This document shows, piece by piece, positions 33,171-41,078 of a stretch of 64,000 nucleotides of DNA. The stretch's first letter is position 1, and each line of letters starts with the position of its first letter. The notes under the pieces are model-generated. The model was not told the DNA's origin. It saw nothing but the letters and a program-made list of their open reading frames with translations, and did no database searches. This stretch comes from Streptomyces sp. CNQ-509 (lineage in GTDB: Bacteria; Actinomycetota; Actinomycetes; Streptomycetales; Streptomycetaceae), in assembly GCF_001011035.1 (NCBI RefSeq), contig NZ_CP011492.1, forward strand, positions 4,695,001 through 4,759,000, read 5' to 3'. Both the position numbers and the translations under genes were made by a program.

Positions 33171-33920
33171 TTACGGCTCGCGGTGGACCTTGTAGTTCGC
33201 GGCCTGCGCCCGGGGGCGTACGACGAGGAGGTCGACGTTCACGTGCGCCGGGCGGGTCACGGCCCAGGTGATGGTGTCCGCGACGTCCTCGGACGTCAGC
33301 GGCTCCTTCACGCCCGCGTAGACGGCGGCGGCCTTCTCCGCGTCGCCGCGCATCCGCGTCACCGCGAAGCCCTCGGTGCGGGTCATGCCGGGGGCGATCT
33401 CGATGACCCGGACGGGGCGGCCGTTCAGCTCCAGCCTGAGGGTGGCGGCGATGCTGTGCTCGGCGAACTTCGCGGCGACGTAGCCCCCGCCGCCCTCGTA
33501 CACGGCGTGGCCCGCGGTGGAGGTGACGATGACCACCGTGCCGTCGCCGGAGGCGACGAGGGCGGGCAGCAGCGCCTGGGTGAGGTTGAGCGTGCCGATG
33601 ACGTTCACCTCGTACATCGCCCGCCAGTCGGCGGGGTCGCCGGCCTCGACCTGCTCGGTGCCCAGCGCGCCGCCGGCGTTGTTGACGAGCACGTCGCAGC
33701 TTTCGAGGGAGGCGGCGAAGGCGTCCACGGCGGCGCGGTCGGTGACGTCCAGCGCGTACGGGGTGGCCGCGTGCCCGGCGGCGGTCAGCTCTTCGGCGAG
33801 CGCGTCGATACGGTCCTTGCGGCGGGCGGTGAGGACGACATGGTGACCGGCGGCGGCGAGCTGGCGGGCCGTGGCCGCGCCGATGCCGCTGCTCGCGCCG
33901 GTGACGACTGCGGTAGGCAT
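33171..33920 (-). CDS. classical short-chain dehydrogenase/reductase
   Basis: A 249-aa oxidoreductase. The cofactor motif is TGASSGIG (7-14), the NNAG motif is VNNAGG (80-84), and the catalytic triad is Ser134, Tyr147, Lys151 (IVTSTAG, then YVAAK). The Rossmann fold ends RPRAQAANYKVHREP. The NADP-type TARRKDR after strand 2 suggests NADPH use, which is inference. ATG 33920 starts MPTAVVTGA. The substrate is unknown; the promoter lies in the 123-nt gap shared with the divergent repeat protein. Confidence 0.88.
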   Translation of the reverse strand: MPTAVVTGASSGIGAATARQLAAAGHHVVLTARRKDRIDALAEELTAAGHAATPYALDVTDRAAVDAFAASLESCDVLVNNAGGALGTEQVEAGDPADWRAMYEVNVIGTLNLTQALLPALVASGDGTVVIVTSTAGHAVYEGGGGYVAAKFAEHSIAATLRLELNGRPVRVIEIAPGMTRTEGFAVTRMRGDAEKAAAVYAGVKEPLTSEDVADTITWAVTRPAHVNVDLLVVRPRAQAANYKVHREP

Positions 33921-34043
33921 ACGGCCCAGGATAAGCAGGTGGCCTGCGGTGGGTGTGGGCTGGGGAAGGTGAGTACAAGGTTCCGCCCAGGTCGGCGGGG
34001 GAGTGTGTGGCGTCCGGTGTCCGACGGCGGAAGGACCGTACAG

Positions 34044-34364
34044 ATGATCACGCTTCTGGAGCCCGAGACGACCACTGCCGCCGCGACGATGAAGGGCGGT
34101 CCGGGTGCCGGCAACCGCCGCCCGGCCACGGCGAAGGGCGGTGGTCCCGTCACCGGTTCGCGCCGGACGGTGCGCGTGCCCGCCACGGCGAAGGGCGGTA
34201 TCGGGGTGGGTACGCGCCGGACCGAGCGCGTCCGGGCCACCGCGAAGACCGGGGGCGGTGGCATCGGCAGCCGCCGTTCCGTTCGCGTGCCCGCCTCCGT
34301 GAAGGGCGGTAGCGGCGTCGGCAGTCGGCGGCGCCGTGTCCCCGCCGGGGGCGGTCGGGGCTAG
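34044..34364 (+). CDS. small basic protein of five Lys-Gly-Gly/Arg-Arg repeats
   Basis: A 106-aa protein, unrecognised. A short acidic leader MITLLEPETTT is followed by five imperfect repeats of 14-19 residues with consensus A-T-A-K-G-G-x-G-x-G-S-R-R-x-x-R-V-P (for example ATAKGGIGVGTRR and ASVKGGSGVGSRR). It contains no cysteine. Synonymous codons differ between copies, so the repeat is kept at protein level. ATG 34044 has GGAAGGA eight bases upstream, and an overlapping frame is not better. It could be a disordered nucleic-acid-binding protein or a multi-core precursor peptide; no tailoring enzyme is adjacent. Confidence 0.6.
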   Translation: MITLLEPETTTAAATMKGGPGAGNRRPATAKGGGPVTGSRRTVRVPATAKGGIGVGTRRTERVRATAKTGGGGIGSRRSVRVPASVKGGSGVGSRRRRVPAGGGRG

Positions 34365-34461
34365 TCGGCCGGGTTCGGGGGACGGAGACCACGCATGGCG
34401 CAGTCAGCGATCGCGGTCGAGCGGTGGGAAGGGCTGGAGTGGCGCACAGCATCTCCCGACC

Positions 34462-34950
34462 GAGTTCGCCGTCGGCGCCCTCACCGTGCTGTTCCGCGTC
34501 TGCCACCACCACGTCTACGCCTCCGTCCTCGCCTCCGACCGCTACGTGGACGGCGACGCGCTGCTCTCCGGCAGCCGTTCGGCCGCCGTGGTGCGGCGCA
34601 TCGGGCTCGGGCCCACCGTCATCGCGGGATGCGCCGGCTTCAGCCTGCCGCTGCCGCTCGTACCGCTCGCGGAAGGTTCGCCTCCGGCTGCGGGGTCGCC
34701 GTGATGGACATCGGGGCGAACAGCTACCTGATCGCCGTCATCCCGGCCACCCTGCGCTCGCGCGTCATGGGCGTGATCCAGACCTCCACCTTCGGCGTAC
34801 GACCCGTCGGCGCGGTGCTCGCCGGCACCCTGGGCGCCGCCCTCGGCCTGCGGCCGACGATGTGGATCGGCACGGTGGGGGCCGTCCTGAGCGTGCTGTG
34901 GCTCCTGCCGTCCGGGCTGCGGTACGTCAGGGACCTCCCGGCCCGCGTCC
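34462..34950 (+). pseudogene. MFS transporter remnant, frameshifted and internally deleted
   Basis: Two transporter-like segments lie in different frames: 34462-34701 reads AVGALTVLFRVCHHHVYASV, then VLASDRYVDGDALLSGSRSA (the MFS loop VASDRLVDGNSKL-type signature) and IGLGPTVIAGCAGFSLPLPL; about 34680-34950 reads SYLIAVIPATLRSRVMGVIQ and GVRPVGAVLAGTLGAALGLR. The front of the gene and several spans between the two parts are missing. No start codon with a ribosome site goes with either piece. It is a decayed drug-efflux type transporter. About 175 nt follow with no gene before the NmrA-like gene. Confidence 0.75.
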
Positions 34951-35125
34951 CCGGCCGGGGCCGCCGCGGCGTGAGTACGGTGCGCGCTCGGCCGCTGCCG
35001 CCGCGCGCCCGGCCGTGCACCTGTCCATGGCGTAAGACAGGCTGCACAGCCGCGGTGCCGGCGTGCGAGGCTGTCAGCTTGCGAGCCGCGGAGTTCGTGC
35101 GGCGGCGGGCCGGAAGGGGTGCCGG

Positions 35126-35959
35126 ATGTATCTGGTCGCGGGTGCGGGGGGCAACGTCGGATCCGAGGTGGTCAGGGCGCTGGCCGAGCAGGGCGCCGAG
35201 GTCCGCGCGCTCAGCCGCGGCGGCGAGCTGTCCGGGCTGCCCCCGCGCACCACCGCCGTCGTCGGCGACCTCGACGACCCCGCGTCCCTCGCCGGGCCGC
35301 TCACCGGCGTCGACGGCGTCTTCCTGCTGCCCGGCTACCGCGACATGCCCGGCCTCCTCGCCCAGGTCGTCCGCGCCGGCGTGACCCGCGTCGTGCTGCT
35401 CTCCGGCCGCTCCGCCGCCAGCGGCGACATGGGCAACGCCGTCACCGCGTACATGGTCCGCTCCGAGGAGGCCGTCCGCGCCGCCGGCATCCCGTGGACC
35501 GTCGTCCGACCCAGCGCCCTCACCGCCAACGCCCTGCGCTGGCTGCCGCAGTTGCGCTCCGGCGACCTGGTGCGCGGCCCCTTCGCCGACGTGCCGGTCG
35601 CCTGCATCGACCCGTACGACGTCGGCGAGGTCGTCGCCGACACGCTCCTCGGCGACGGCCACGAGGGCAAGGTCTACGAACTGTCGGGCCCCGAGCCGCT
35701 GCTGCCGGGCGAGCAGGTCGCGCTCCTCGGCGACGTGCTCGACCGGCCGCTGCGCTTCGAAGGGCTGGACGACGCGACGGCCCGCGCGGAGATGGCGGCC
35801 GCCATGCCGGAGGAGTACGTCGACGCCTTCTTCGACTTCTACCGCGGCGGCGCCCTGGACGAGTCGCCGGTGCTGTCCACGGTGTACGACATCACGGGGC
35901 GCGAGCCCCGTACGTTCGAGCAGTGGGCGCAGGCCCACGCCGACGCCTTCGCGGCCTGA
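35126..35959 (+). CDS. NmrA-like NAD(P)-binding protein
   Basis: A 277-aa atypical SDR. The Rossmann motif is MYLVAGAGGNVGSEVVRALA and AEVRALSRGG follows; the middle reads GVFLLPGYRDMPGLLAQVVR, then VVLLSGRSAASGDMG and WTVVRPSALTANAL. It resembles NmrA and quinone-oxidoreductase-like members that sense or use NAD(P) rather than classical dehydrogenases, because the Tyr-x3-Lys is not clear. ATG 35126 follows CGGAAGGGG. Not obviously in an operon with its neighbours; the sigma gene lies 122 nt downstream. Confidence 0.83.
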   Translation: MYLVAGAGGNVGSEVVRALAEQGAEVRALSRGGELSGLPPRTTAVVGDLDDPASLAGPLTGVDGVFLLPGYRDMPGLLAQVVRAGVTRVVLLSGRSAASGDMGNAVTAYMVRSEEAVRAAGIPWTVVRPSALTANALRWLPQLRSGDLVRGPFADVPVACIDPYDVGEVVADTLLGDGHEGKVYELSGPEPLLPGEQVALLGDVLDRPLRFEGLDDATARAEMAAAMPEEYVDAFFDFYRGGALDESPVLSTVYDITGREPRTFEQWAQAHADAFAA

Positions 35960-36081
35960 TCCCCTTTCCCGGAGGGCCTTTTCCGCCCCGTGTCGCCCTG
36001 TCGATCGATGAGTTCTCGTGCCTCGCGCAGTCAGTGCCTGTAGCGGGTGACGCGGAAGCGATCAGAAAGGGCCGATCGGCG

Positions 36082-37083
36082 ATGGCTACGGTGAACACGG
36101 CGGCCGAGGAGGACTTCCTCCGGTTGTCCGACCCCTACCGGCGCGAGCTGCTTGCGCATTGTTACCGCATGCTCGGCTCCGTCCACGACGCCGAGGACCT
36201 GGTGCAGGAGACGTACCTGCGCGCCTGGCGGTCGTACGGCAACTTCGAGGGCCGCTCCTCGCTGCGCACCTGGCTGCACACCATCGCCACCCGCGCGTGC
36301 CTCACCGCCCTGGAGCGGCGGCAGCGCCGCCCCCTGCCCACCGGCCTCGGCGGCCCCGGGGACGACCCCGCGGGGGAGCTGACCGAGCGGCCCGAGGTGC
36401 CGTGGCTGGAGCCCGTGCCGGACGTGCTGGTCGAGCCCTCGGAGGCGGACCCGGCGGCGGTCGTCGGATCGCGGGAGTCCGTGCGGCTCGCGTTCGTGGC
36501 CGCGCTCCAGCACCTGCCGCCGCGGCAGCGCACGGTGCTGCTGCTGCGCGACGTGCTGCGCTGGAAGGCCACGGAGGTCGCCGAGCTGCTGGATACGTCG
36601 ACGGCGTCCGTCGACAGCGCCTTGCAGCGCGCGCGGGCGCAGTTGGAGAAGGCCGCGCCGAGTGAGGAGTCGGTCGCCGAGCCGGCCGACGCGGCGCGGC
36701 GGGAACTGCTGGACCGCTACGTCGAGGCGTTCGTGACCAAGGACGTACGGGAAATCGTGCGCCTCTTCACCGAGGATGTGGTCTGGGAGATGCCCCCGGT
36801 TCCCGAGTGGTTCCGCGGCCCCGACCGGGTGGCGACGCTCGTCTCCGTGCAGTGCCCGTACGCGCCCGGGGAGGCGCGGCTGCTGCCGGTGGGCCTCAAC
36901 GGGCAGCCGGGGTATGCCCTTTACACCCGCGGACCGGACGGCGACCATCATCCGTTCGCGTTGCACGTGCTGACCGTCGCGCCCGGCGGGGACGCGATCT
37001 CGCACGTCGGCTGCTTCTTCGACACGTCCCTGTTCGCCACCGCCGGCCTGCCGGCCGTCCTGAGCGGCGAGGAGAGCCGATGA
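36082..37083 (+). CDS. ECF sigma factor with SnoaL-like C-terminal domain (SigG-like)
   Basis: A 333-aa ECF sigma factor. Region 2 is YRMLGSVHDAEDLVQETYLR then TWLHTIATRACLTAL; region 4 is LPPRQRTVLLLRDVLRWKA and VDSALQRARAQLEK. Residues about 215-325 form a SnoaL-like domain (LDRYVEAFVTKDVREIVRLF, then WEMPPVPEWFRGP). Such sigma factors carry this C-terminal domain instead of using a partner anti-sigma, and the domain itself modulates activity. ATG 36082 starts MATVNTAAE. The stop overlaps the following DinB-like gene by ATGA. Its regulon is unknown. Confidence 0.9.
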   Translation: MATVNTAAEEDFLRLSDPYRRELLAHCYRMLGSVHDAEDLVQETYLRAWRSYGNFEGRSSLRTWLHTIATRACLTALERRQRRPLPTGLGGPGDDPAGELTERPEVPWLEPVPDVLVEPSEADPAAVVGSRESVRLAFVAALQHLPPRQRTVLLLRDVLRWKATEVAELLDTSTASVDSALQRARAQLEKAAPSEESVAEPADAARRELLDRYVEAFVTKDVREIVRLFTEDVVWEMPPVPEWFRGPDRVATLVSVQCPYAPGEARLLPVGLNGQPGYALYTRGPDGDHHPFALHVLTVAPGGDAISHVGCFFDTSLFATAGLPAVLSGEESR

Positions 37084-37676
37084 GGCCCGACGGGAGCGCG
37101 CCCACGGCGCTGCTCGGCGGCGTGGCGCTGCTGGAGCGCTCGGTGACGTACGCGCTGGGCGTGCTGCACCGCGTCGGCCCCGGCGACCTGCGGCGGCCCA
37201 CGCCCTGCGCGCAGTGGGACCTCGGGCAGCTCCTCGCGCACGTCGGCGACTCCATCGCGGCGCTCAACGAGGCCGCGGACACCGGCCGCATCGCCCTCAA
37301 GCCGCAGGCCGCGTACAGCCTCGCCGACCCGGTCAAGGCGGTACGGGACCGGGCCAGGCGGCTGCTCGGCGCGTGGACGGCGGTGCGGCGGCGGGAGCTG
37401 GTGACGGTCGGCAGCCTGCCGCTGGCCGCGGCGGTGGTGACGTGCACGGGGGCGCTGGAGCTGGCGGTGCACGGCTGGGACCTGGCCCGGGCCAGCGGGC
37501 AGGAGGAGCAGGTGCCGCCGGCGCTGGCGGAGGAACTGCTGGAGCTGGCGCCGATGTTCGTGTCGGCGGAGGACAGGCCGGTGCGGTTCGCGGCGGTGCA
37601 GTGGGTGCGGGAGGGGGCGGAGCCGGGGGAGCGGCTGGTGGCGTACCTGGGCAGAAGGCCGGACTGGGAGGGCTGA
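37080..37676 (+). CDS. TIGR03086-type mycothiol-dependent DinB-like protein
   Basis: A 198-aa four-helix protein of the maleylpyruvate isomerase N-terminal / TIGR03086 group. Signature residues are PTPCAQWDLGQLLAHVGDS (metal His) and ELAVHGWDLARASGQ (second His). DinB-like proteins use Zn or Ni and often mycothiol for thiol transfer or isomerisation. ATG 37080 is in the ATGA overlap with the sigma gene, so it is translationally coupled and probably part of that regulon or feeds it. A paralogue lies at 38659. Confidence 0.85.
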   Translation: MRPDGSAPTALLGGVALLERSVTYALGVLHRVGPGDLRRPTPCAQWDLGQLLAHVGDSIAALNEAADTGRIALKPQAAYSLADPVKAVRDRARRLLGAWTAVRRRELVTVGSLPLAAAVVTCTGALELAVHGWDLARASGQEEQVPPALAEELLELAPMFVSAEDRPVRFAAVQWVREGAEPGERLVAYLGRRPDWEG

Positions 37677-37784
37677 GGGGGCATACGGGGCGGGGCGGCC
37701 GGTGCCGTACGGACTGGGCGTGGCGCGGGGCGGCCTGTGACGGGGCCGTCCCGCCCGCACGTCCCGCCCGCAGGGGGCGCGTGC

Positions 37785-38594
37785 TCAGTCCGGGGTGCCC
37801 TCCGCGTACCGCGACGGCGGCGCGCCCACCGTCGCCGTGAAGTCCCGCGTCAGGTGTGCCTGGTCCGCGTAGCCCAGGTCCGCCGCCAGCGCCGCGAGGT
37901 CCAGCGCCGCCCCCGCGTCCGCCCGCGCCGCCGCCTCCTGGAGCCGGGCCCGCCGCAGCACCCACTTCGGGCTCGCCCCGACGTACTCGGCGAACAGCCG
38001 CTGCAGCCGCCTTACGGACATCCGCGCCCCCGCCGCGACCTGGTCCACCCGCAGCAGTCCCGGCTCCGCGGTGATCCGCGCGACCACGGCCGCCGCCTCC
38101 TCGGCGGCCGGATCCGGCGCCGCGGGCAGCAGCGGCCGCAGGAAGTCCTCCGCCACGGCGCACATGTCCGCCAGGTCCTCCGCCGCCAGCACCGCCCGGC
38201 TCACCTCCGCCGCTTCCGGCCCGAGCAGCTCCGCCGCCGGCACCCGCCGGTCGGCCAGCTCCGCCACGGGGCCCGTGGTCAGCGCCCGGAAGCCGCCCGG
38301 CCGGAACCGCACCCCGAGCACCTGCCCGCCGCCCGCCAGCCGGCGCACGAAGAGGTCGCGCTGCACCCCGTACACCAGCGGCTCGGGCTCCTCGAAGACC
38401 AGGTGGAGGTTCGGGTGCGTGAGGACCTTCGTGTCGTACGTGGCCGCGCCCGGCAACTGCCAGCGCACGTGCCAGAACCAGTCGACGAACGGCGCCAGCG
38501 CCGCGCCGGGCCGGCGGCGGTTCAGCGAGGCGAGCCGGGCGTGCTCGCCGGGGTGCAGGACGCCGTGCGCGTCGTCGAATCCGGAGCCGGTCAT
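37785..38594 (-). CDS. AraC-family transcriptional regulator
   Basis: A 269-aa regulator. An N-terminal sensing part of about 165 residues (APFVDWFWHVRWQLPGAATY, then LTHPNLHLVFEEPEPLVYGV) resembles DUF6597-type domains; the C-terminal pair of helix-turn-helices is RMSVRRLQRLFAEYVGASPK and LAADLGYADQAHLTRDFTAT. ATG 38594 starts MTGSGFDDA. It is divergent from the TIGR03086 gene at 38659 across 64 nt, so the latter is its probable target. The effector is unknown. Confidence 0.88.
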   Translation of the reverse strand: MTGSGFDDAHGVLHPGEHARLASLNRRRPGAALAPFVDWFWHVRWQLPGAATYDTKVLTHPNLHLVFEEPEPLVYGVQRDLFVRRLAGGGQVLGVRFRPGGFRALTTGPVAELADRRVPAAELLGPEAAEVSRAVLAAEDLADMCAVAEDFLRPLLPAAPDPAAEEAAAVVARITAEPGLLRVDQVAAGARMSVRRLQRLFAEYVGASPKWVLRRARLQEAAARADAGAALDLAALAADLGYADQAHLTRDFTATVGAPPSRYAEGTPD

Positions 38595-38658
38595 ACGCGC
38601 AGCGTAGCTGTCGCGTTTCTTCAAGACCGGCCGCGCCGCCCGCCGTACGTTCGCCCGT

Positions 38659-39273
38659 ATGAGCAGCGAGAACAGCCGAACCGCAGGCGAGAACGCCGAT
38701 GTGCACGCCCTGATGGAGGAGTGCGCCGCCGAGGCCGCGCGGGTGGCCCGGGGCGTACGTCCCGAGCAGTTGGCGGAACCCACGCCCTGCGCGGACTGGG
38801 ACGTGCGCGCCCTCGTCAACCACTGGGTCTGCTTCACCTCCCACGGCCTGGAGCACCGCGCCCGCCGCACCCCGCTCCCCGAGGAGCTGCCGAAGCGCGA
38901 CTTCGCCGCGGAGCCCGGCTGGGCGGAGGCGTACGCGGCCCAGCTCGACCGGGCCGTCGCCGCCTGGGCGGCGCCCGCGGCCTGGGAGGGGGACGTCGAC
39001 CTGGGCTTCCTGTCGATGCCCGCGCCGGAGGTGGCGGCGGTGATCGTCAAGGAGATGGCGGTGCACGGCTGGGACGTGGCGCGGGCGACCGGGCAGGAGT
39101 TCCGGGCGTCGGCGGGGGTGGCGGCGCTGGTGCTGCGGGTCGCGGAGGACCACGGCGAGATGTACCGGCAGTACGACGGCTTCGCCGACGCCGTGCCCGT
39201 ACCGCCGGACGCCCCGGCGTTCGACCGCGCCCTGGCCGCGACCGGCCGCGACCCGCGGCACCCTGCTGCCTGA
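38659..39273 (+). CDS. second TIGR03086-type DinB-like protein
   Basis: A 204-aa paralogue of the protein at 37080: EPTPCADWDVRALVNHWVCF and KEMAVHGWDVARATGQ hold the family histidines. Compared with the other copy the first His is replaced by a shifted NHW and an Asn lies before it, so metal binding may differ. The start ATG 38659 has a TACGTT -10-like box 7 nt upstream and so is likely leaderless. It is divergent from AraC. Enzymatic role unknown; probably mycothiol-dependent. Confidence 0.82.
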   Translation: MSSENSRTAGENADVHALMEECAAEAARVARGVRPEQLAEPTPCADWDVRALVNHWVCFTSHGLEHRARRTPLPEELPKRDFAAEPGWAEAYAAQLDRAVAAWAAPAAWEGDVDLGFLSMPAPEVAAVIVKEMAVHGWDVARATGQEFRASAGVAALVLRVAEDHGEMYRQYDGFADAVPVPPDAPAFDRALAATGRDPRHPAA

Positions 39274-39282
39274 CCCGGGGCG

Positions 39283-39687
39283 CTACGCCAGCTCGAAGCC
39301 GGTCGTCGCCGGGATGTGCGCCGGCACCGCCTCGTGCCGGTCGCCGACGTTCACCGTGCCGGCCGGCTCGAACATCATGATCGCGGTGCCGGGCGCGGCG
39401 ACCGGCCGGTGCTCGACGCCGCGCGGCACGGTGAACACCGCACCCCGGGGCAGCGTGACCGTACGCTCGCCGCCGTCCGGCTCCCGCAGGCCGATGCGCA
39501 GCTCGCCCTCGACGACGAGGAAGAACTCGTCGGTGTGCTCGTGCACGTGCCACAGGTGCTCGCCCTCGGCGTGCGCGAGCTTGACGTCGTAGTCGTTGAC
39601 CCGCGCGACGACGTGCGGACTCCACGGCTCCGCAATCCGCTCCAGCGCGTCGCTGAGGGCTGTGGGCTCGGCGGGGTGGGTGCTCAC
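39283..39687 (-). CDS. single-domain cupin protein
   Basis: A 134-aa cupin. The metal ligands appear in LWHVHEHTDEFFLVVEGELR (two His and a Glu) and VPRGVEHRPVAAPG (late His). ATG 39687 starts MSTHPAEPTAL. The C-terminus (PAGTVNVGD) follows the common small cupin pattern. It is divergent from the GlxA/AraC-type regulator at 39786, which likely controls it; both are separated by 98 nt. The ligand or reaction is unknown. Confidence 0.85.
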   Translation of the reverse strand: MSTHPAEPTALSDALERIAEPWSPHVVARVNDYDVKLAHAEGEHLWHVHEHTDEFFLVVEGELRIGLREPDGGERTVTLPRGAVFTVPRGVEHRPVAAPGTAIMMFEPAGTVNVGDRHEAVPAHIPATTGFELA

Positions 39688-39785
39688 GGTTTCGCTCCTC
39701 GCTTCCGCCGCCGCGGGGGTGCGGCGACCTCTCGTACGCCATCCTGCGCGTGACAGGCGGACGCCGGGAGTGCTACGAATCGCAT

Positions 39786-40916
39786 ATGCCGCAAGGATCC
39801 TCGCAGCCGGACCCGGGGCGTACGGGGCCCGGGGCGCACCGTGTCGCCATGCTCGTGGACGCCGGGTCCAACCCCTTCGAAATGGGCATCGCCACCGAGC
39901 TGTTCGGGCTGCGCCGGCCCGAGCTGGACGTCGCGTGGTACGACTTCACGCTCTGCGCCCCCGCCCCCGGCGTGCGCATGCACGACGGCTTCTTCACCCT
40001 CTCCGGCGTCCCGGGGCTGGAGGCCGCCGACGCCGCGGACACCGTGATCGTCCCCAACCGCCCCGACGACACCCCGCCCACCGCCCCCGTCGTCGCCGTC
40101 ATCCGCCGTGCCGCCGACCGCGGGGCCCGGCTCGTCAGTTTCTGCACCGGCGCGTACGCGCTGGCCGCCGCCGGGGTGCTCGACGGCCGCCCGGCGGCGA
40201 TCCACTGGCGCTGGGCCGACCGCTTCGCCGCCCGCCACCCGGCCGTACGGGTCCGGCGCGACGTGCTCTTCGTCGACGACGGCGACGTGCTCACCGCGGC
40301 CGGCAGCGCCGCCGCCCTGGACCTGGGGCTGCACCTGATCCGCCGCGACCACGGCGCCGAGGTGGCCAACCACGTCAGCCGCCGGCTCGTCTTCGCCGCC
40401 CACCGCGACGGCGGCCAGCGGCAGTTCATCGAGCGCCCGGTGCCCGCGGTGCCGGACGCCTCGCTCGCCCCCGTGCTCGCCTGGGCGGCGGAGCGGCTCG
40501 ACCGGCCGCTGGCCGTCGCCGACCTGGCCGGGTACGCCGCCGTCAGCCCCGCCACGCTCCACCGGCGCTTCGTCCGCGAGCTGGGCACCACGCCGCTGGC
40601 GTGGCTGACGGGGGAGCGGGTGGCGCTCGCGTGCCGGCTGATCGAGCGCGGGGAGCACCGGCTGGAGGTGGTGGCGCGGACGAGCGGGCTGGGCACGGCG
40701 GCGAACCTGCGGACGCAGGTGCGGCGGCGGACGGGGCTGAGCCCGTCGGCGTACCGCGCCCGCTTCGGCCCGGCGGGCGCGGCGGGGCCGGAGTCCGGGC
40801 CCGGCACCCGCTCCGGCTCCGGCTCCGGCCCAGGGTCCGCGACCCCTCCCGTACCCGGGCCGGCGCCCGTGCCCGTACCGGAAAACGGCTCCGGGCCCGC
40901 CCCCCGGCCCTGCTAG
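39786..40916 (+). CDS. GlxA-family transcriptional regulator (DJ-1/PfpI + AraC HTH)
   Basis: A 376-aa two-domain regulator. Residues about 18-190 are a DJ-1/PfpI domain with VSFCTGAYALAAAGVLDGRP as the Cys-containing nucleophile elbow, then a His in AIHWRWA; residues 235-330 are an AraC-type helix-turn-helix (YAAVSPATLHRRFVRELGTT, then TSGLGTAANLRTQVRRRTGL). The last 45 residues are Gly/Ser/Pro-rich. ATG 39786 starts MPQGSSQPDP. Its TAG stop is the first three bases of the TAGCCT -10 box for the following leader peptide. Confidence 0.9.
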   Translation: MPQGSSQPDPGRTGPGAHRVAMLVDAGSNPFEMGIATELFGLRRPELDVAWYDFTLCAPAPGVRMHDGFFTLSGVPGLEAADAADTVIVPNRPDDTPPTAPVVAVIRRAADRGARLVSFCTGAYALAAAGVLDGRPAAIHWRWADRFAARHPAVRVRRDVLFVDDGDVLTAAGSAAALDLGLHLIRRDHGAEVANHVSRRLVFAAHRDGGQRQFIERPVPAVPDASLAPVLAWAAERLDRPLAVADLAGYAAVSPATLHRRFVRELGTTPLAWLTGERVALACRLIERGEHRLEVVARTSGLGTAANLRTQVRRRTGLSPSAYRARFGPAGAAGPESGPGTRSGSGSGPGSATPPVPGPAPVPVPENGSGPAPRPC

Positions 40917-40919
40917 CCT
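40914..40919 (+). promoter_or_regulatory. -10 box for the thrS-like leader
   Basis: TAGCCT, a typical Streptomyces housekeeping -10, lies 7 nt before the leader ATG. The transcript would begin at or next to the A of that ATG, so the leader peptide would be translated from a leaderless RNA. No clear -35 is seen. Confidence 0.65.
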
Positions 40920-40926
40920 GCTCCGC

Positions 40927-40977
40927 ATGAAGCGCTCTGTGCAGACGACGACGCCGGAGACCGTCCCGGCGCGCTGA
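40927..40977 (+). CDS. Thr-rich leader peptide
   Basis: A 16-residue peptide, MKRSVQTTTPETVPAR, with three consecutive ACG threonine codons and a fourth (ACC) two codons later. It sits between a TAGCCT box and a strong hairpin and precedes a threonyl-tRNA synthetase paralogue, as an attenuator leader would. A ribosome short of threonyl-tRNA would stall at 40945-40962. Evidence for translation is the start, stop and codon content only. Confidence 0.7.
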   Translation: MKRSVQTTTPETVPAR

Positions 40978-40988
40978 CCCACGACCCA

Positions 40989-41024
40989 GCCGAAGCCCCG
41001 GGGCGACCGCCCCGGGGCTTCGGC
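40989..41024 (+). terminator. attenuator-type hairpin ahead of thrS-like gene
   Basis: GCCGAAGCCCCGGGGC (40989-41004) and GCCCCGGGGCTTCGGC (41009-41024) form a perfect 16-bp stem around GACC. There is no U-tract. It begins 12 nt after the leader stop and ends 54 nt before the synthetase start. The competing antiterminator pairing is not obvious to me. Position and strength make it the transcription attenuator. Confidence 0.8.
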
Positions 41025-41078
41025 GTGCACGACCCCCGCGGGCGGCCACCGTCCCACCGACCCGCGAGGAGCCCCACC

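Noticed and set aside
34044-34364. CRISPR-like or tandem DNA repeat array
   Set aside because: Units vary in length and at DNA level, spacers are absent, and repetition is at protein level only.
34395-35384. A single long plus-strand protein across the MFS relic and NmrA-like gene
   Set aside because: Only its middle is transporter-like; the C-terminal half is out of frame with the NmrA gene, so it is a chance fusion of a broken gene with a shadow frame.
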